A stretch of 64,000 bases of DNA, taken from the NCBI GenBank assembly GCA_030052745.1, contig JANBVO010000015.1, positions 248,001 to 312,000 of the forward strand, written 5' to 3'. The notes under the pieces were generated by a model. It saw nothing but the letters and a program-made list of their open reading frames with translations, was not told the origin of the DNA and made no database searches. This stretch comes from Pleurostoma richardsiae (lineage: Eukaryota > Ascomycota > Sordariomycetes > Calosphaeriales > Pleurostomataceae). A program made the translations under genes and the position numbers. Positions 21,122 through 32,420 of the stretch are shown here, one piece after another (positions within the stretch are counted from its first letter, which is position 1; every line of letters starts with the position of its first letter).

Positions 21122-22573
21122 TCACCTAGAATCTTTGGCCATGCCTCGACGCGGATAATCAAGCCAAGTATCCCACTCTGGGCCGAGATAGTCGCTAATA
21201 ATGCGTAATATGTACGCCCCTGCATCCCCAATTGGCCACAGATGCCGCCCGTAGTGCAGCAACAGGGCATAGTACGCCAGCAAGACCAAGGCCTCGGGCC
21301 GTTTGGCTGCCATCAGGGCAGTGAACTCTGGAGGCACCAGCATCGTCCACGAGACAAGCATATGATGTCGGTTGTAGCCCTCCTTGTCTTCCTCCTCGTC
21401 CCCCAATGCAGCGTCGAACCCGACCTGCAGGTATTTGATCGCCTGCCGGCACGCCTCCTTGTCCTCCTCGGTCATCCCGCTAGCCGTCTCCACTAGCTGC
21501 TTGATCCGCCAGCAGTGGGTCCCCTTCGGCGTCCGCGAGGTGAACCCAGAGCTCCAGGCCAGGATGGGTCTGAGCCACGACTCCATGAGCAGCGGCCAGG
21601 CGGTGAGAGCGATGGTATGAATGCCCCTGTGCAGCTCGACACACTGCACATAGTGGGTCATGAAGGCTTCCAGGCCGCCGGAGTCCCGCTTGGCGAGCGT
21701 GTCGGCGAGGAGGTGGTGTCCCAGAATCGTGGAGAAGAGGAGCACAGCAACGCAGTTGGACTGGTCGACCTCAGTCCAGTGGGCGTTGAAGAGCGAGACG
21801 GCGCGAGTCTGAAGGGTGACGGCTTGGTGGAGGAAGGAGGCGGACCGCTCGGGGTGCAGGAAGGCCAGGTGGCGCGCGGAGAAGGCGAGCAGCTGGTGCA
21901 GGAGATACGGTGCCTCCAAGCCGGTCTTCAGACCGAGGGACATGCCAGATTCGTAATAGCCCTCGATGCGGGCACCAAGGTTGAATAGGTCCCCGTCGAC
22001 GGCCAGATGGATGACGAGTTCCATGTGGTTGAGGTTGACGGCCGCGTCAAGTGTCGGGTCTTGGTCATGGCCTTGCTGGTGGTCTATGGCACTCAGATGT
22101 CCTGGCGAATCAAGATTGGAGGGGGAGGCCGCATATAGAGGGTTAGCATGGGGCACAGTGATATCACCCTGGCTGTTGGTGTCGCCAGGGCTTATGGACC
22201 CCTCACGTGGGGATGTACCGGATGACGGCAGGTTCTCCGAGAGCTGTTGTGATGCGTAGCTGCAGTCTCGCTCAGATAGCCTACAGAGGACGCATATCGG
22301 GCGGCCCTCATCGCACTGGCAGTCCGGAAGAGCTCGAGGTTAGTGACGACACTTAGTACACAACCAGAGAGCATTACCTTGACGTGCCGCCGCTTGCTAT
22401 TCAACCAAAGTCAGCCCAGCATGATGATAAGGGGGGCAATGATGCGGGACATGCGGAGCAGGTGGGAGGCAGGGATAATAAGCGCAAAGCGTCGAAGGGG
22501 GCGTTCCAGCCACTTCCGCGACTCACCATTGCACGCAACCCCCCCGTGACTTCTTGTGGCTGCGGCGGAGCAT
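21122..22573 (-). CDS. UPC2-like Zn2Cys6 transcription factor with a 19-nt microexon
   Basis: Predicted regulator of 419 aa in the sterol-uptake-control (Upc2/Ecm22-like) group. Exons: 22573-22527, 22396-22378 (19 nt) and 22315-21122; introns of 130 and 62 nt with GTGAGT/AATAG and GTAATG/GCCAG borders. Joined, exon 1 gives MLRRSHKKSRGGCVQC, the microexon KRRHVK and exon 3 CDEGRPICVLCRLSERDC, a perfect CX2CX6CX6CX2CX6C cluster with the basic lead-in typical of the group. The effector domain includes DGDLFNLGARIEGYYESG and ends YLGPEWDTWLDYPRR, like the family. The reading frame from 22156 alone lacks the DNA-binding domain. It stands at the edge of the oxidoreductase/transporter block and could regulate it or the divergent RTA1-like gene (inference). 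Confidence 0.9.
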
Positions 22574-23328
22574 ATGGCAGGATATCGAGCGGAAACACCG
22601 GCAATACTGGGCGACTTTGGCGGTTAGATCGTGGAAGCAGCCCTTGGTCGGTCAGTGAAAGACGAGATAATGATGCGTCAAGTGTCGGGCATGCCTTAAG
22701 GTATGTTGATCCTCGGATCCGTGCTGTGGCTTGGCAAGATACCTGCCTGCCTGGAGGAAGGTAGAAATCTCAGGGCGAGACTCGACTAGGCCAGATTCGT
22801 GTCTGACAAGATCCTACCGACCGCCCGGGCTGCTCGGGCTGCTGAGCCGTCCAGTGAGTTAAATCGCCAAACTAACTACCTGGGGTTAGCAGCAGTAAGG
22901 GAGGATCGCATTAGCGTCGTGGCTTGCTTAGCTAACACGCGTGTTCGGTCTGATCCGCCGCAAACCCCGGACACTCAAAGGCTGCGGCTCCAACTCCTGA
23001 CTAGCAATGAAATATGGTTGTCGTAACACGCGTGTCCGCAGCACCTGTCCAGTTCGTTCGGCCATTGGTTATCAATCAGGCAGAAAGATGGAGGATTTTA
23101 CAGCAAAAATAGACTGTAGGATGTATAAGGGGATGCTGGCCCCTTTTGTTCGGCAGTTTAAAGTTGTTTTCCAGCCCTACAACATCTGATTTCCTGTGGC
23201 GCTTTCAACTCGACATCATCGCCGGTCCCTAACATATTATTCCTCCTCTTTCACATCTTACTTCCACTTCTATTGACATTATATTGAAGCACCAAGTACC
23301 ATCAGAGTTGCTAATCGCCACAGTCAAG
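22574..23328. promoter_or_regulatory. Divergent promoter between UPC2-like and RTA1-like genes
   Basis: 755 bp between opposing start codons. An ACACGCGTGT palindrome-like element recurs at about 22936-22945 and 23026-23033. A TATTAT/CCTCCTC-rich segment precedes the plus-strand ATG. No gene. Confidence 0.6.
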
Positions 23329-24299
23329 ATGCCCACTCTCCAAACCTACATGGGGGTCTACCTCTGGAACTATATTCCCAGTCTCCCCTTAGCCGTTGTC
23401 TTTGCCGCCTTGTTTGCTCTTGCGACAATACTCCACACCTGGAAGATGGTTAAGACGAAGATGTGGTTCTGTCTTCCTTTTGTCATTGGTGGCGCCTGTG
23501 CGTACAGCCTCTTTCCGCCTATGTTCCGTGTTTTGATGGTTGTCAAACCTTTGGCGCTGACATGACTTTTCTCCTAGTTGAGATCATAGGCTACGCATCC
23601 AGGGCAGCCGCCACGAATGCCACGGGATCCCTAGGACCCTACCTTATCCAAGCAATTTTCTTGCTGCTACCCGCCGTCCTCTTCGCCGCATCGCTATACA
23701 TGGTCTACTCTCGAGTCGTCAGGTCCGTCCACGGCGAGAGCTTCTCGCTTACCTCCCCGCGCTGGACGACTATCATCTTTGTCCTCGGAGACTGGACCTG
23801 CCTCAATATACAATCCGGCGGCTCTGGATTGCTCTCCAAGCCAAAGAAAGCCAAAACGGGCGAATACATCATCGTTGCCGGGCTGGGGATTCAGATCTTA
23901 GTCTTTGTCGTCTTTATGCTGTGTTGCCTGAACTTTCACATCCGATTCCGAGCGCACGTAACCCGGTCGGGCGCCGCATGCGACATCCCTTGGCAGTCGT
24001 GCCTCAACATGCTTTACGGCACGTCGCTGGCCATCCTACTGCGTAACGTCTACCGAATGGTCGAGTTCATCATGGGCCAGGACGGCTATCTCCTCAGCAC
24101 CGAGTGGCCTGTGTACGTGTTCGACGGGGCCTTGATGCTCCTGGATATGATTGCCTTCTACGTCTGGTATCCGAGCCAGCTTCGACTAGGCGCGAGGGAC
24201 TCGATCATAGAGCTCACTAGTGAGGCAGGAAGCTCCGCGGGGCATGACCACTGCGTGGAGCATGGCCGTGTGAGGAAGCATTCGGACCCCCGGCCGTGA
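23329..24299 (+). CDS. RTA1-like membrane protein (lipid-translocating exporter family)
   Basis: Predicted seven-helix membrane protein of the RTA1/RSB1 family, linked in yeast to resistance to lipophilic compounds and sphingoid-base efflux. ATG 23329; exons 23329-23497 and 23578-24299; intron of 80 nt with GTGCGT donor, GCTGACATGAC branch region and CTCCTAG acceptor; 296 aa. The splice joins VIGGA to FEIIGYASRA, a family hallmark. Further signatures: GPYLIQAIFLLLPAVLFAAS, the QSGGSG turn (about residue 145) and RNVYRMVEFIMG with a terminal YVWYPSQL. The tail is charged and His-rich. It is divergent from the UPC2-like regulator, a pairing compatible with membrane-lipid or drug response. Confidence 0.92.
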
Positions 24300-24806
24300 G
24301 GCCTGTCGTTTCCTATCTGTAGAAGAAAGGGCATTGGAGACACAGAGCAGCCAGATTATTTCGGAACGATCCTGTGAGTCACCAATATTTACTTTGGAGC
24401 TGTGAAGACCGTGATCTTAGCCATTCACTATTGGTCGCTTCAGCTGCAAGGGTATGGGAAGTTGGCTCTGAATATGAAGGGATGTTCATGGAGGAAACAG
24501 GGACTATAGATAGAAGAAAGGGAACAGGAGTTCAATCTACCAGTCTTGGTGATGTCATAGAGCGTCACGACTGGGCGTTTTTGAAGAAGAGGCCGAAACA
24601 ACTCAGAGCGTTTAGACGAAAATATCAGGATATAACTTTAATAGATGAACAATCCAAGCTTATTCTGTTAGTGATGGACACCTGAAGCCTGCGAAGAACC
24701 ACAGAATGGTTGCAGCTGAAATCTTAATTACTTGATACAGTACCGTAGCATGTTAAGAACATGCTACCAGCCACTGCCCGGAGTTTCAGGTAACGTTGAA
24801 AGTACT
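24300..24806. other. Intergenic between convergent genes
   Basis: About 0.5 kb between two convergent 3' ends. A 103-codon frame (24374-24685) has no ATG-supported domain and is probably chance. Confidence 0.6.
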
Positions 24807-26379
24807 TCACCAGACTTTAGAGATTGCTTCCTCTCCTTCGGTTGGGTACGTTCCCTTCCTCAGGTTCTCATTATAGACCGCGGGGAGATCTTGCTTGTTG
24901 CGCAGTTCGCGTTCCGCTTCTCTCCGCGAGCGACTCCCCTCCTTGAAAGCCGGGACCTCCCCAGCAATAGTAACGCGGAATCCATGACGATGAAGTGGAG
25001 CGTAGTCGTGCGTGGCGCGGTGAGTGACGTGCCGATTGTCCCACAGCGCCGCACTGTTCTTCTCCCATCGCCACCGCACCTGGTGGTCCGTCGCCGTGTG
25101 GATGTGCGTGAACAGCAGCTCCAGTAGCTTGTCGGACTCGTAGCGGTTAAGCCCTTCGATGCGGTTGACGAATCCCGAGTTGAGGTTGAGAGACCTGTAG
25201 CCCGTCACGGGGTGCGTGCGCACGATAGGGTGCAGTGTCTCGTGCGGTCGAGTTGGTGGCTTGACGCCCCAGTGGTTCAGGACCGAGTCATATACAAGCT
25301 TGAAGGTTCGAAATGTCAGGATGGGCCTCTACTGGTAGTGGACATACTCTAAGGATTGCTCCACACCGGTGCACTTACTCCAGAACTGTGCCATGCCTTC
25401 AGGCCATCGAGAAACTTCTGCAGAGGTGGCGACAGCGTTTCGTATGTACCGTACCCCGATATCCTTAATGTTAGGCAACAGTAAGCTCGAGACCGGTAAA
25501 AGCCTCCATCGCGGGCAGTTGAGGGCTTGGGATTGGAGCCGGACTCACCACAAAGTGTCACCACCAACCGGTGGCGGTTCATCAACTCGCAGTAGCGAGA
25601 ATGAGGGTGGGTTGATCTCAAACGATGAGTCGGCATGGAAGTCAGCAAAGGGCCACTTGAAATGTACGTATGCGCGACGAAAATCTCTGTCCGATCACCC
25701 ACATCTATCAGTCACCTACAAGACTGCATCAACGCTGAAAGTAAAGAATGGGAACGAACTTACGGCTCCTGTTCCTGGATGTTATTGATGACAAGCTTCT
25801 TGCCGTCTTCTGGATTGTCCCCTGCGAGTTCTGGGATCCCTATAAACATCAACGAGTGAGAAAACCGTTCTTAGACGCAGCTAGTTTGGTTATGGCTCAC
25901 CGTAGTAGTCAAACAAGGCGCGTTGTTGCTCAGCAGTGATGTCCTGGTCGCGGAAGAACACAACGCCTCTATGCGCTACAAGCAGTGCTAATTCATCTTT
26001 CTGCTTGTCAGTGAGATTGCTGAGTTGAATACCGCTCAATTGAGTTCTGTGTAACCCAACGGTCAGAACTGGTACGGCGACTCTCAAATAGAAGCAAATA
26101 CGATTATCCTTACCCAATAGATGGAGTGAAGTCGAGTCTCTCAACACCAGATCCGAGAAGATGAGGAAGATGAGGATCCGCTCCGAGTGCACGGTCTTTG
26201 GGGATATCCCTGGGAGACTTGAAGGGGTTTGGCGGGACATGGTCACCGAAAGGTCTGATCGGGAGGACGCGGTGCTCCAGGTCCGGATACTCATCCCAAT
26301 GTACCTCTGTGGGCTTGGCGTCGTTGACCTTCTCTACGGGGGCACCGTCAACGGCGAGCTTGGGGCTGGAGACCGTCAT
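24807..26379 (-). CDS. TauD/TfdA-type 2-oxoglutarate/Fe(II) dioxygenase
   Basis: Predicted dioxygenase related to taurine/sulfonate dioxygenases (yeast Jlp1 type), which use 2-oxoglutarate and O2 to release sulfite or split C-heteroatom bonds. ATG 26379; six exons: 26379-26114, 26046-25901, 25839-25764, 25686-25549, 25463-25379 and 25298-24807; phases agree throughout and give 400 aa. Seen: EVHWDEYPDLEHR near the N-terminus, LVAHRGVVFFRDQDITAEQQ, the iron ligands in FHADSSF (HxD) and in WDNRHVTHRATHDY (distal His), VGGDTLW next to SGYGTYETLSPPLQKFLDGL, and HGFRVTIAGE with the 2-oxoglutarate Arg. All ligands are present, so the enzyme looks active. The upstream region is shared with the UNC93-like transporter, suggesting co-regulated uptake and oxidation. 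The substrate need not be a sulfonate. Confidence 0.92.
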
Positions 26380-27185
26380 GATGGGAGGACAGAGAAACGC
26401 GGAGCGGGATATCAGGGGTATGTCAGATGGTGAATACAGACAGGATGCCCTCGCTGGCTGTAAAGTTGTGATAGCCTTTCCCAAGCCTGGGTTATAACTT
26501 CATTATCACTGTACGTTGCTCCCTACCATGTGGAAATTGTCACATCGACTACGGTCTGGCGCTTGACTTCCGGCCTCGGCCTTCAAGACGACGCGAAGAG
26601 CCGAGGATGATGCGATATCACGGCTTTACGGCGTAGCAATCCTTCGCCCGTTCCGGTAACGCCAAGCCCCTCCAAGTGGATAGTATGTATCGCGAAAGCA
26701 CACCCGGGGATTGTATCATTTGTAAACACACCGCTGTAATTCGCTAGAACTGGCTGACATCGGTCGGATACCGGCAACATCAGGTCCTTGGGGAATAAAA
26801 ACATCCTGAAAACCCACGCTCCCGGCACGTGGCACAGGCTTCCCGGCATATACCGGCAACGAAGGACGGGAGATAGGGCTAAACGTGATTGGAGCTAAAG
26901 ATCGCGATTCCTTCCTTATCATTGTGACAAGGGGCTAGAGACCGCAAATTCGGGACCAGAGGGGACAGAAGCGACTCCGGAAGGGTGGCGAGGGAACAGG
27001 AAGGATCCAGTAGTTCAGAGTCGGAGTACGCATTAGGACAAGTAGGCTATGCGTGGAGCAGCATGCTCAGAACCCAGTAGATAAGCATATATTGCGTCGT
27101 TGTGCCTGCATGACCGTGGCTGGAAACATGCAGAATCAACACAACATACTCACTGACGAAGAGTAAGGCACAGGGGGACTAGACA
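26380..27185. promoter_or_regulatory. Divergent promoter between TauD and UNC93-like genes
   Basis: 806 bp between opposing start codons; no coding signal. Confidence 0.6.
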
Positions 27186-29046
27186 ATGACGATTAATCCG
27201 GAGGACAAGCAGGCCTGCTATGGCGACAAATCCGTCGTCGTTGATACAGTCACGGATGAGGAGACGGCAGAGACCACACCAGCTACAACTCCTAGGGACC
27301 CCAAGAACATCCCGCTGCTGCGTGGCACTCCCTGGCAGGCCCTTGTCGTTGCCGCAGTTTTCTTCTGCGGGCCGGGCATGTACTCGGCCCTCAACGCCCT
27401 CGGGGCGGGCGGCCTGCGAGACCCTCACCTCGTCAACATCACGTCGGCGATGGGCTACGCACTGACGGCTGTCTTCAGTTTCTTCGGTGGAGTAGTTATC
27501 AACGTCCTCGGCCTGAGGGGCGTGCTCTCGGTTGGACTTGTGTCCTTCTCGCTCAACGGCGCGGCGCTCTACTGCAAGAACAAGTTCGACGTTGACTGGT
27601 TCCTGTATTTTGCCTCCGCTGTGTCCGGGTTTTGTGCCGCTGTTCTCTGGTAAGGAATCAATTTAACAGACTATTAATCGTGAAATCCATTACCTTGAGT
27701 ATTTGCTGACGCGCATGGGTATCGGACAGGATCGCACAAGGGGCTATCACCCTAGCCTACCCTGAACCGGGCCGCAGAGGGCTGTTCAGTGAGTCCTCTG
27801 ATCCACAGACGAGAATATTAGCCAAATAAGTAAGTTGACCGACTGACCTGTCTCATCAGTCACCACATTCTATTCATCGATCTCTATCGGGGCCTTAGTC
27901 GGCGGAATCATCGCCCTTGCGTTCAATGTTGAGGAGGACGGTGCTGGATCAATCACGCCTAGTGAGTGACACTTAACTTCTCACCATATCGCTGGCGTAC
28001 AGGAAATCGGAAGACACGATAACTTATAGTGCGGCCGCGGCAGTCTCATACATACCTCTGATTACTATATCAGCCTGCGGGCCGTTCGTTGCCTGGCTGC
28101 TTGCACCACCCACCAAAGTCATCCGGACGGATGGTCTCCCCGTAAAAGTGAAGAAACAGGCAAGTCCCTGGCAGGAAGCGAAGAAGGTCTTTGGGGCACT
28201 GAAGAAAAAGGAGGTAAGTAATCTCGGATATTTTAATGGAGCGTCAATGGAAAAGAGCCCAAGCTTACTGGGATGGCCTGAGCGTGTAGATCCTCCTCCT
28301 CGTACCGCTGTTCATCTACTCCCAGTGGTTCCTGTCTTGGGAGGGCAACTTCGTCGCCGTATACCACTCTGTTCGCGGACGAGCACTGGGTGGATTCCTT
28401 TCTTCAGTGCTTGCCATCTTCGGCAACCTGGCGTTCTATGTCTGCACCGATCGGCTGGGCTGGACGCGCCGAGAGGTTGTGCGCAGGGGATTTTACATCA
28501 TCTTCACACTAAATAGCATTAACTGGGTCTACGCGACGGTAGTCCAGAAGATCTATGCCGACACGCACCCTGTCGGCCTGGACTGGACGCAGGGCGAGTA
28601 CTGGCTGAGTATCGTGCTTTACCTCTACTGGTCGTAAGTGCATGGCAGCTTTCCCCATTCCTGTGCCCCTTGTCTCGTCGTGCGGCCTGGCTAACCGTGT
28701 ATCCAGTTTTGTCAACAACGCCTTCCAGTGTTACATGTATTTCCTCGTTGGGACACTTTCCGATGAGGTTGAAGAGCTCGCAAGATACACGAGCGTCATG
28801 AAGACGATCAACACGGCAGGCATTGCTCTAGGTTATGGCGTTCAGGTGAAGTGGAGCATGATGGGTTCCGAGGCCTTGATGTGAGTATTCATGGACCTTG
28901 CCAATGAGTAGTAGCTGACGTTTCGATTATCTAGCTGTGGTCTCTGGTTCATTCAGATCATCCCGACGTGGTTCGTCGTCAGGGCAGTTGAGGACGATGT
29001 CAAGGCGGAGCTGAGCTCGACAGGAATATCCAGTGATAGTGATTAA
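27186..29046 (+). CDS. UNC93-like MFS membrane transporter
   Basis: Predicted polytopic membrane protein of the fungal UNC93/MFS group. ATG 27186; the first exon ends at 27649 (TG|G, intron 27650-27729). Further introns fall near 27790-27860, 27962-28012, 28214-28289, 28634-28706 and 28881-28933, and the stop is at 29044-29046; about 460 aa. Seen: TPWQALVVAAVFFCGPGMYS, GYALTAVFSFFGG, AALYCKNKFDVDWFLYFASA, a splice at TGG giving LWIAQGAITLAYPEPGRRG, FLGT-like late segments (CYMYFLVGTLSDEVEELARY) and a short acidic tail ending SSDSD. The acceptor for the exon after SITP must be the GGAAG at 28012 to keep frame (NTITYSAAAAVSY). Substrate unknown; context suggests uptake or export for the adjacent dioxygenase. 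Confidence 0.86.
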
Positions 29047-29599
29047 AGCAGTGGAGAGTGAGACACTAGGGAAGTAAGAGTGCAATACTCTTCTGTTGCG
29101 TCTCTGTTTCTTCCCTTTACTTTTTGGACCTTTCCGGGCCCCGAGTCAAATCTCTGTTCTACCATTTATCTCCAACGACCGAGAATGCCTCACAGTCTAT
29201 CGCTAGACAGGTACCTGACCGGACCGACCGGTGTAATGATACTGTAGTCCGTAGCTGGGGGAGACTGAACTGACTCTTCTCATGAGCCGGGTAAAGTGCC
29301 AGAATTCAGTACTACAATTGGGGACATGTTACCTGTGCTACTGAACCTTTGTCCTTCCTTCTTCCCCTCACGCCAGACTAGTCAACACAGGTTGTAGCCA
29401 GGACACTATGGTTAGTTTGCAACGTTTGCAACTCGCTCGAATCAACGCCTCTTTCTCGGGTGTAAAATCATTCATACAAGAAGTGATATTAAGCCCGCAC
29501 AGTATAAGTAGAATGGAGTTGTATCGTGCCCTGACTTCAGACCGCTAGCTCTTGTGAACGAACTTCAGCCTTCGTGAACACCTTTTTTTCTTTTACCAC
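29047..29599. other. Intergenic between convergent genes
   Basis: About 0.55 kb, both neighbours' 3' ends; no gene seen. Confidence 0.6.
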
Positions 29600-31695
29600 T
29601 TACTCATTCCACAACTCATGGACTGTTTCAAGGTCAATCTTGCCAATCTCCTTTAGGTAATACGTGATCCTCCGATCGTCGCCGTCTACGTCTCGCACCG
29701 TGCTCCCGTTCCCAAAGTACTCGTAGCGATTCCGCTCAGCACCAGGCTTTCTTGTGAACTCGAAGTCTTCCCATCGCGGGTCGCGGAGCACATCTGCACG
29801 TTGGTGGAAAGTCCCAGGCCATGCGATCAACACGCGTGTCGCACCCTTACCCTGCTTGAACCAACTGTTGCAGTTGTCGAGTGTCACTTTTCCTTGGAAG
29901 TAACCGTTGGCGATGTCATTGAAGTCCTCCACGGCGTCTTGCCTCGGATCTAGAGACGAGTAGCTCTGGGATTGAACCTTTCGTATACACTTTGCGATAT
30001 ATGTGGCCGTGACCTCGATTTGCAGCGGGACAGTCCCGCCGCGGGCGTTGCCTTGCGCCTAGCGTCTGTCAGGTCGACGTGCACGCCGCGCAACGGCACA
30101 GGGGAAAAAAGGACTTACCTGCAACACAGTGAAGTAGTTTGGGTATCCAGGAGCCATGACTCCCAGGTACGTCTCTGGGAATCCGATATCCCCGTCGGGA
30201 GCCCATCGTTCCCGCAGGTCGATTCCATCCTTCCCAATTACAGGAAAGCGAGTTGTGAAGCCGTTTTCAAAGCCGGTGGCTGTGATGATGGCATCTACTG
30301 TCCGATTCTTGCCGTCCGTTGTCACGATGCCCGTTTTGTCAATGTGAGAAATTGGATCCGTGACGTAGTCAACCTTCGGGTTCTTCAGCGCCTCGAGGTA
30401 CCCGGGGGCTGGCGTCAACCTCTTGCACCCTGGGGCGTAGTCCGGGATAGCCCGTTTAAGCCACTCCTCATCTCCGCCCAGGCGCTCGAGCATGCACTGG
30501 ATGATCTTCTCTCGCAGGGCTGCATTCTCTTCGCTGCCAAGAACATCACCCCGAAAGCGGAAGCGTTGCAGCTTCACCTCAAACAGCCTCCTGTGCTCAA
30601 GGTAGGCGGCTGGGTCGTTCCGGAACAGCTCACGCTGCTCTGCCGTGTACACCGGCCCACCGGGTGCATCGGCTGTGGCCTCGTGCAGGTCGCCTACGAA
30701 GGTCGGGGTGACCCATGTCTTGGTGCGGACGTAGTGGTCGATCCTGGACACCAGAGGCAAAATGTTGGGCACAAGCTGCTGTCCGCTGGCACCGTTGCCG
30801 ATCACCGCGATTCTCTTCCTCGTCGGGTCAAAGGTGGCGGGCCAACGTGCCGTGTGGACCACCTCGCCCTTGAAGACGTCCCGCAGACCGGGAATGTCGG
30901 GATGTTTGGGCTCACTAATGCGACCCTGCGAGCTGATAAAGAAGTCGGCAGTATCGACGTGCACGCTTCCTGTTGTGAGGTTGCGCACTTCGATGGCCCA
31001 TTGAGATGCTTCTTTAAGCCACGTCGCCCGCAGGACTTCGTGCTGAAGGTGGAACGCTTCTGTCAAGCCGTGCTTCTCTACAACTTTCTCGTAGTACGCT
31101 TGGATTTCTGCACCCTTGGGGTAGTATTCGGACCAATCTGTGTTCGGCTCAAAGATGAGTTCTACTCATGTTCCATAGTCAGTAGCATTCCTTTTGGTGA
31201 CATGTCTAGGTGTTGATGGGTCCTACGGTAAGCGTGTGACGGCACATCGCATCTCACTCCGGGATACACATTAGCAGCCCAGGTGCCGCCCTATTCGGGA
31301 GTACGAACCGTTAGCAAGATCGATCTTTCCCTGAACATGGCCTCGTGGACTTCTCTCACAATCTTCCCCAGCCTATCATAGACCGCAATGGTGACATTTC
31401 GGACCTTCTTTGAGAGTAGGACTGCTGTTGCGACACCGCCAATTCCGGCCCCAACAATGATGACCTGGAAAGTCCCGGCTTGAGTGGGTGTCACTGGTTT
31501 TCATCGCCTGGGAAAGCGGCTGCTTACCTTCACAGGTTGGTGGGCGTTCCAAGGTACTGCCTTGGGGAAGTACTTGGCATTCAGGCGGCCTGCAGTTGCT
31601 TCCGGGTCCTTGACCCCGAGACTGTGAAGCTCCTCTGCTATCGAACCCATATCTGTCCCCAGAAAACTGTGATTATAGCAAGGTTTGGCATCCAC
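29600..31695 (-). CDS. Baeyer-Villiger-type FAD/NADPH monooxygenase
   Basis: Predicted class B flavin monooxygenase that inserts oxygen next to a carbonyl (esters/lactones) or oxidises N/S. Five exons: 31695-31528, 31464-31360, 31290-31227, 31161-30119 and 30058-29600, giving 612 aa with phases consistent. Seen: FAD-binding VIIVGAGIGGVATAVLLSKK (about residue 57 on, directly after the first intron), GGTWAANVYPGVRCDVPSH, the Baeyer-Villiger fingerprint FKGEVVHTARWP, the second Rossmann motif IAVIGNGASGQQLV and the ATGFENGF turn. The N-terminal 55 residues form a helical extension common in fungal members. The C-terminus ends KIDLETVHELWNE. It shares a 0.7-kb promoter region with the MFS transporter at 32421. 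Not truncated. The substrate cannot be inferred. Confidence 0.94.
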
Positions 31696-32420
31696 GTGGA
31701 TGGGCTAGTGAATCACCTAGGTCACTTAATGTAAATCTAGCAATGTGCCCATGAGATAGAAGGGTGGTCACGATATGCGATCCGTCGAGCACGCACGACA
31801 TAGGAGCCTCGGACCTTGCGAGATATCAGGCCGGCATCGGCATCGGTGATAAGTAAGGATAGGATAGTCACTGCTGGAAAGTCTGCATGCAGTGCAGCGC
31901 AAGAGACTCGCAGGGGCTCCTTCGGACTTTAGACTCGCTCAATGAGACGCGTACACCTTGGGTGGGAACTGCGTGGATCAGGCCAGGCAATAGCTCTTCT
32001 CGAGGGTCTCGTAGTCTAATGTAACCAGGAAGTGCAAGACTGTGACTATAGCATCCACATGACGGGCGCGTTGCCATCGTTGCATGGCGAAGTCTTGGCA
32101 GCAGGGTTAGTTTGTTATGAGTTTGGCAGTTCTGCCGTTGATTGAAGAAGCACGCCATCACCACCATATTGTCAACATCGCCTATAAGCGAGATGGCGGG
32201 TCTGAGAGCTGATAAGGTGGAATGCAGCCTCGGAGTTGCCTCTAACAGCTGCAGCGAGTGGACATCGACGTAATCACCTTGTTATCTGACAGAGGTAGCA
32301 AGTCAACCAACGGCACTTGCCTCAAATACCCTCTGTAGTCCAGTGACGAGGCAAGGCGCTCATCAATTTCGTAGAGGGCATCGTCTCTGGCTGAACTGCG
32401 TGCGCACATCCCTCATCACC
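31696..32420. promoter_or_regulatory. Divergent promoter between monooxygenase and MFS genes
   Basis: 725 bp between opposing start codons; no coding signal. Confidence 0.6.

Noticed and set aside
29972-31216. 414-codon plus-strand frame
   Set aside because: Antisense of the Baeyer-Villiger-type monooxygenase, which has all family motifs.
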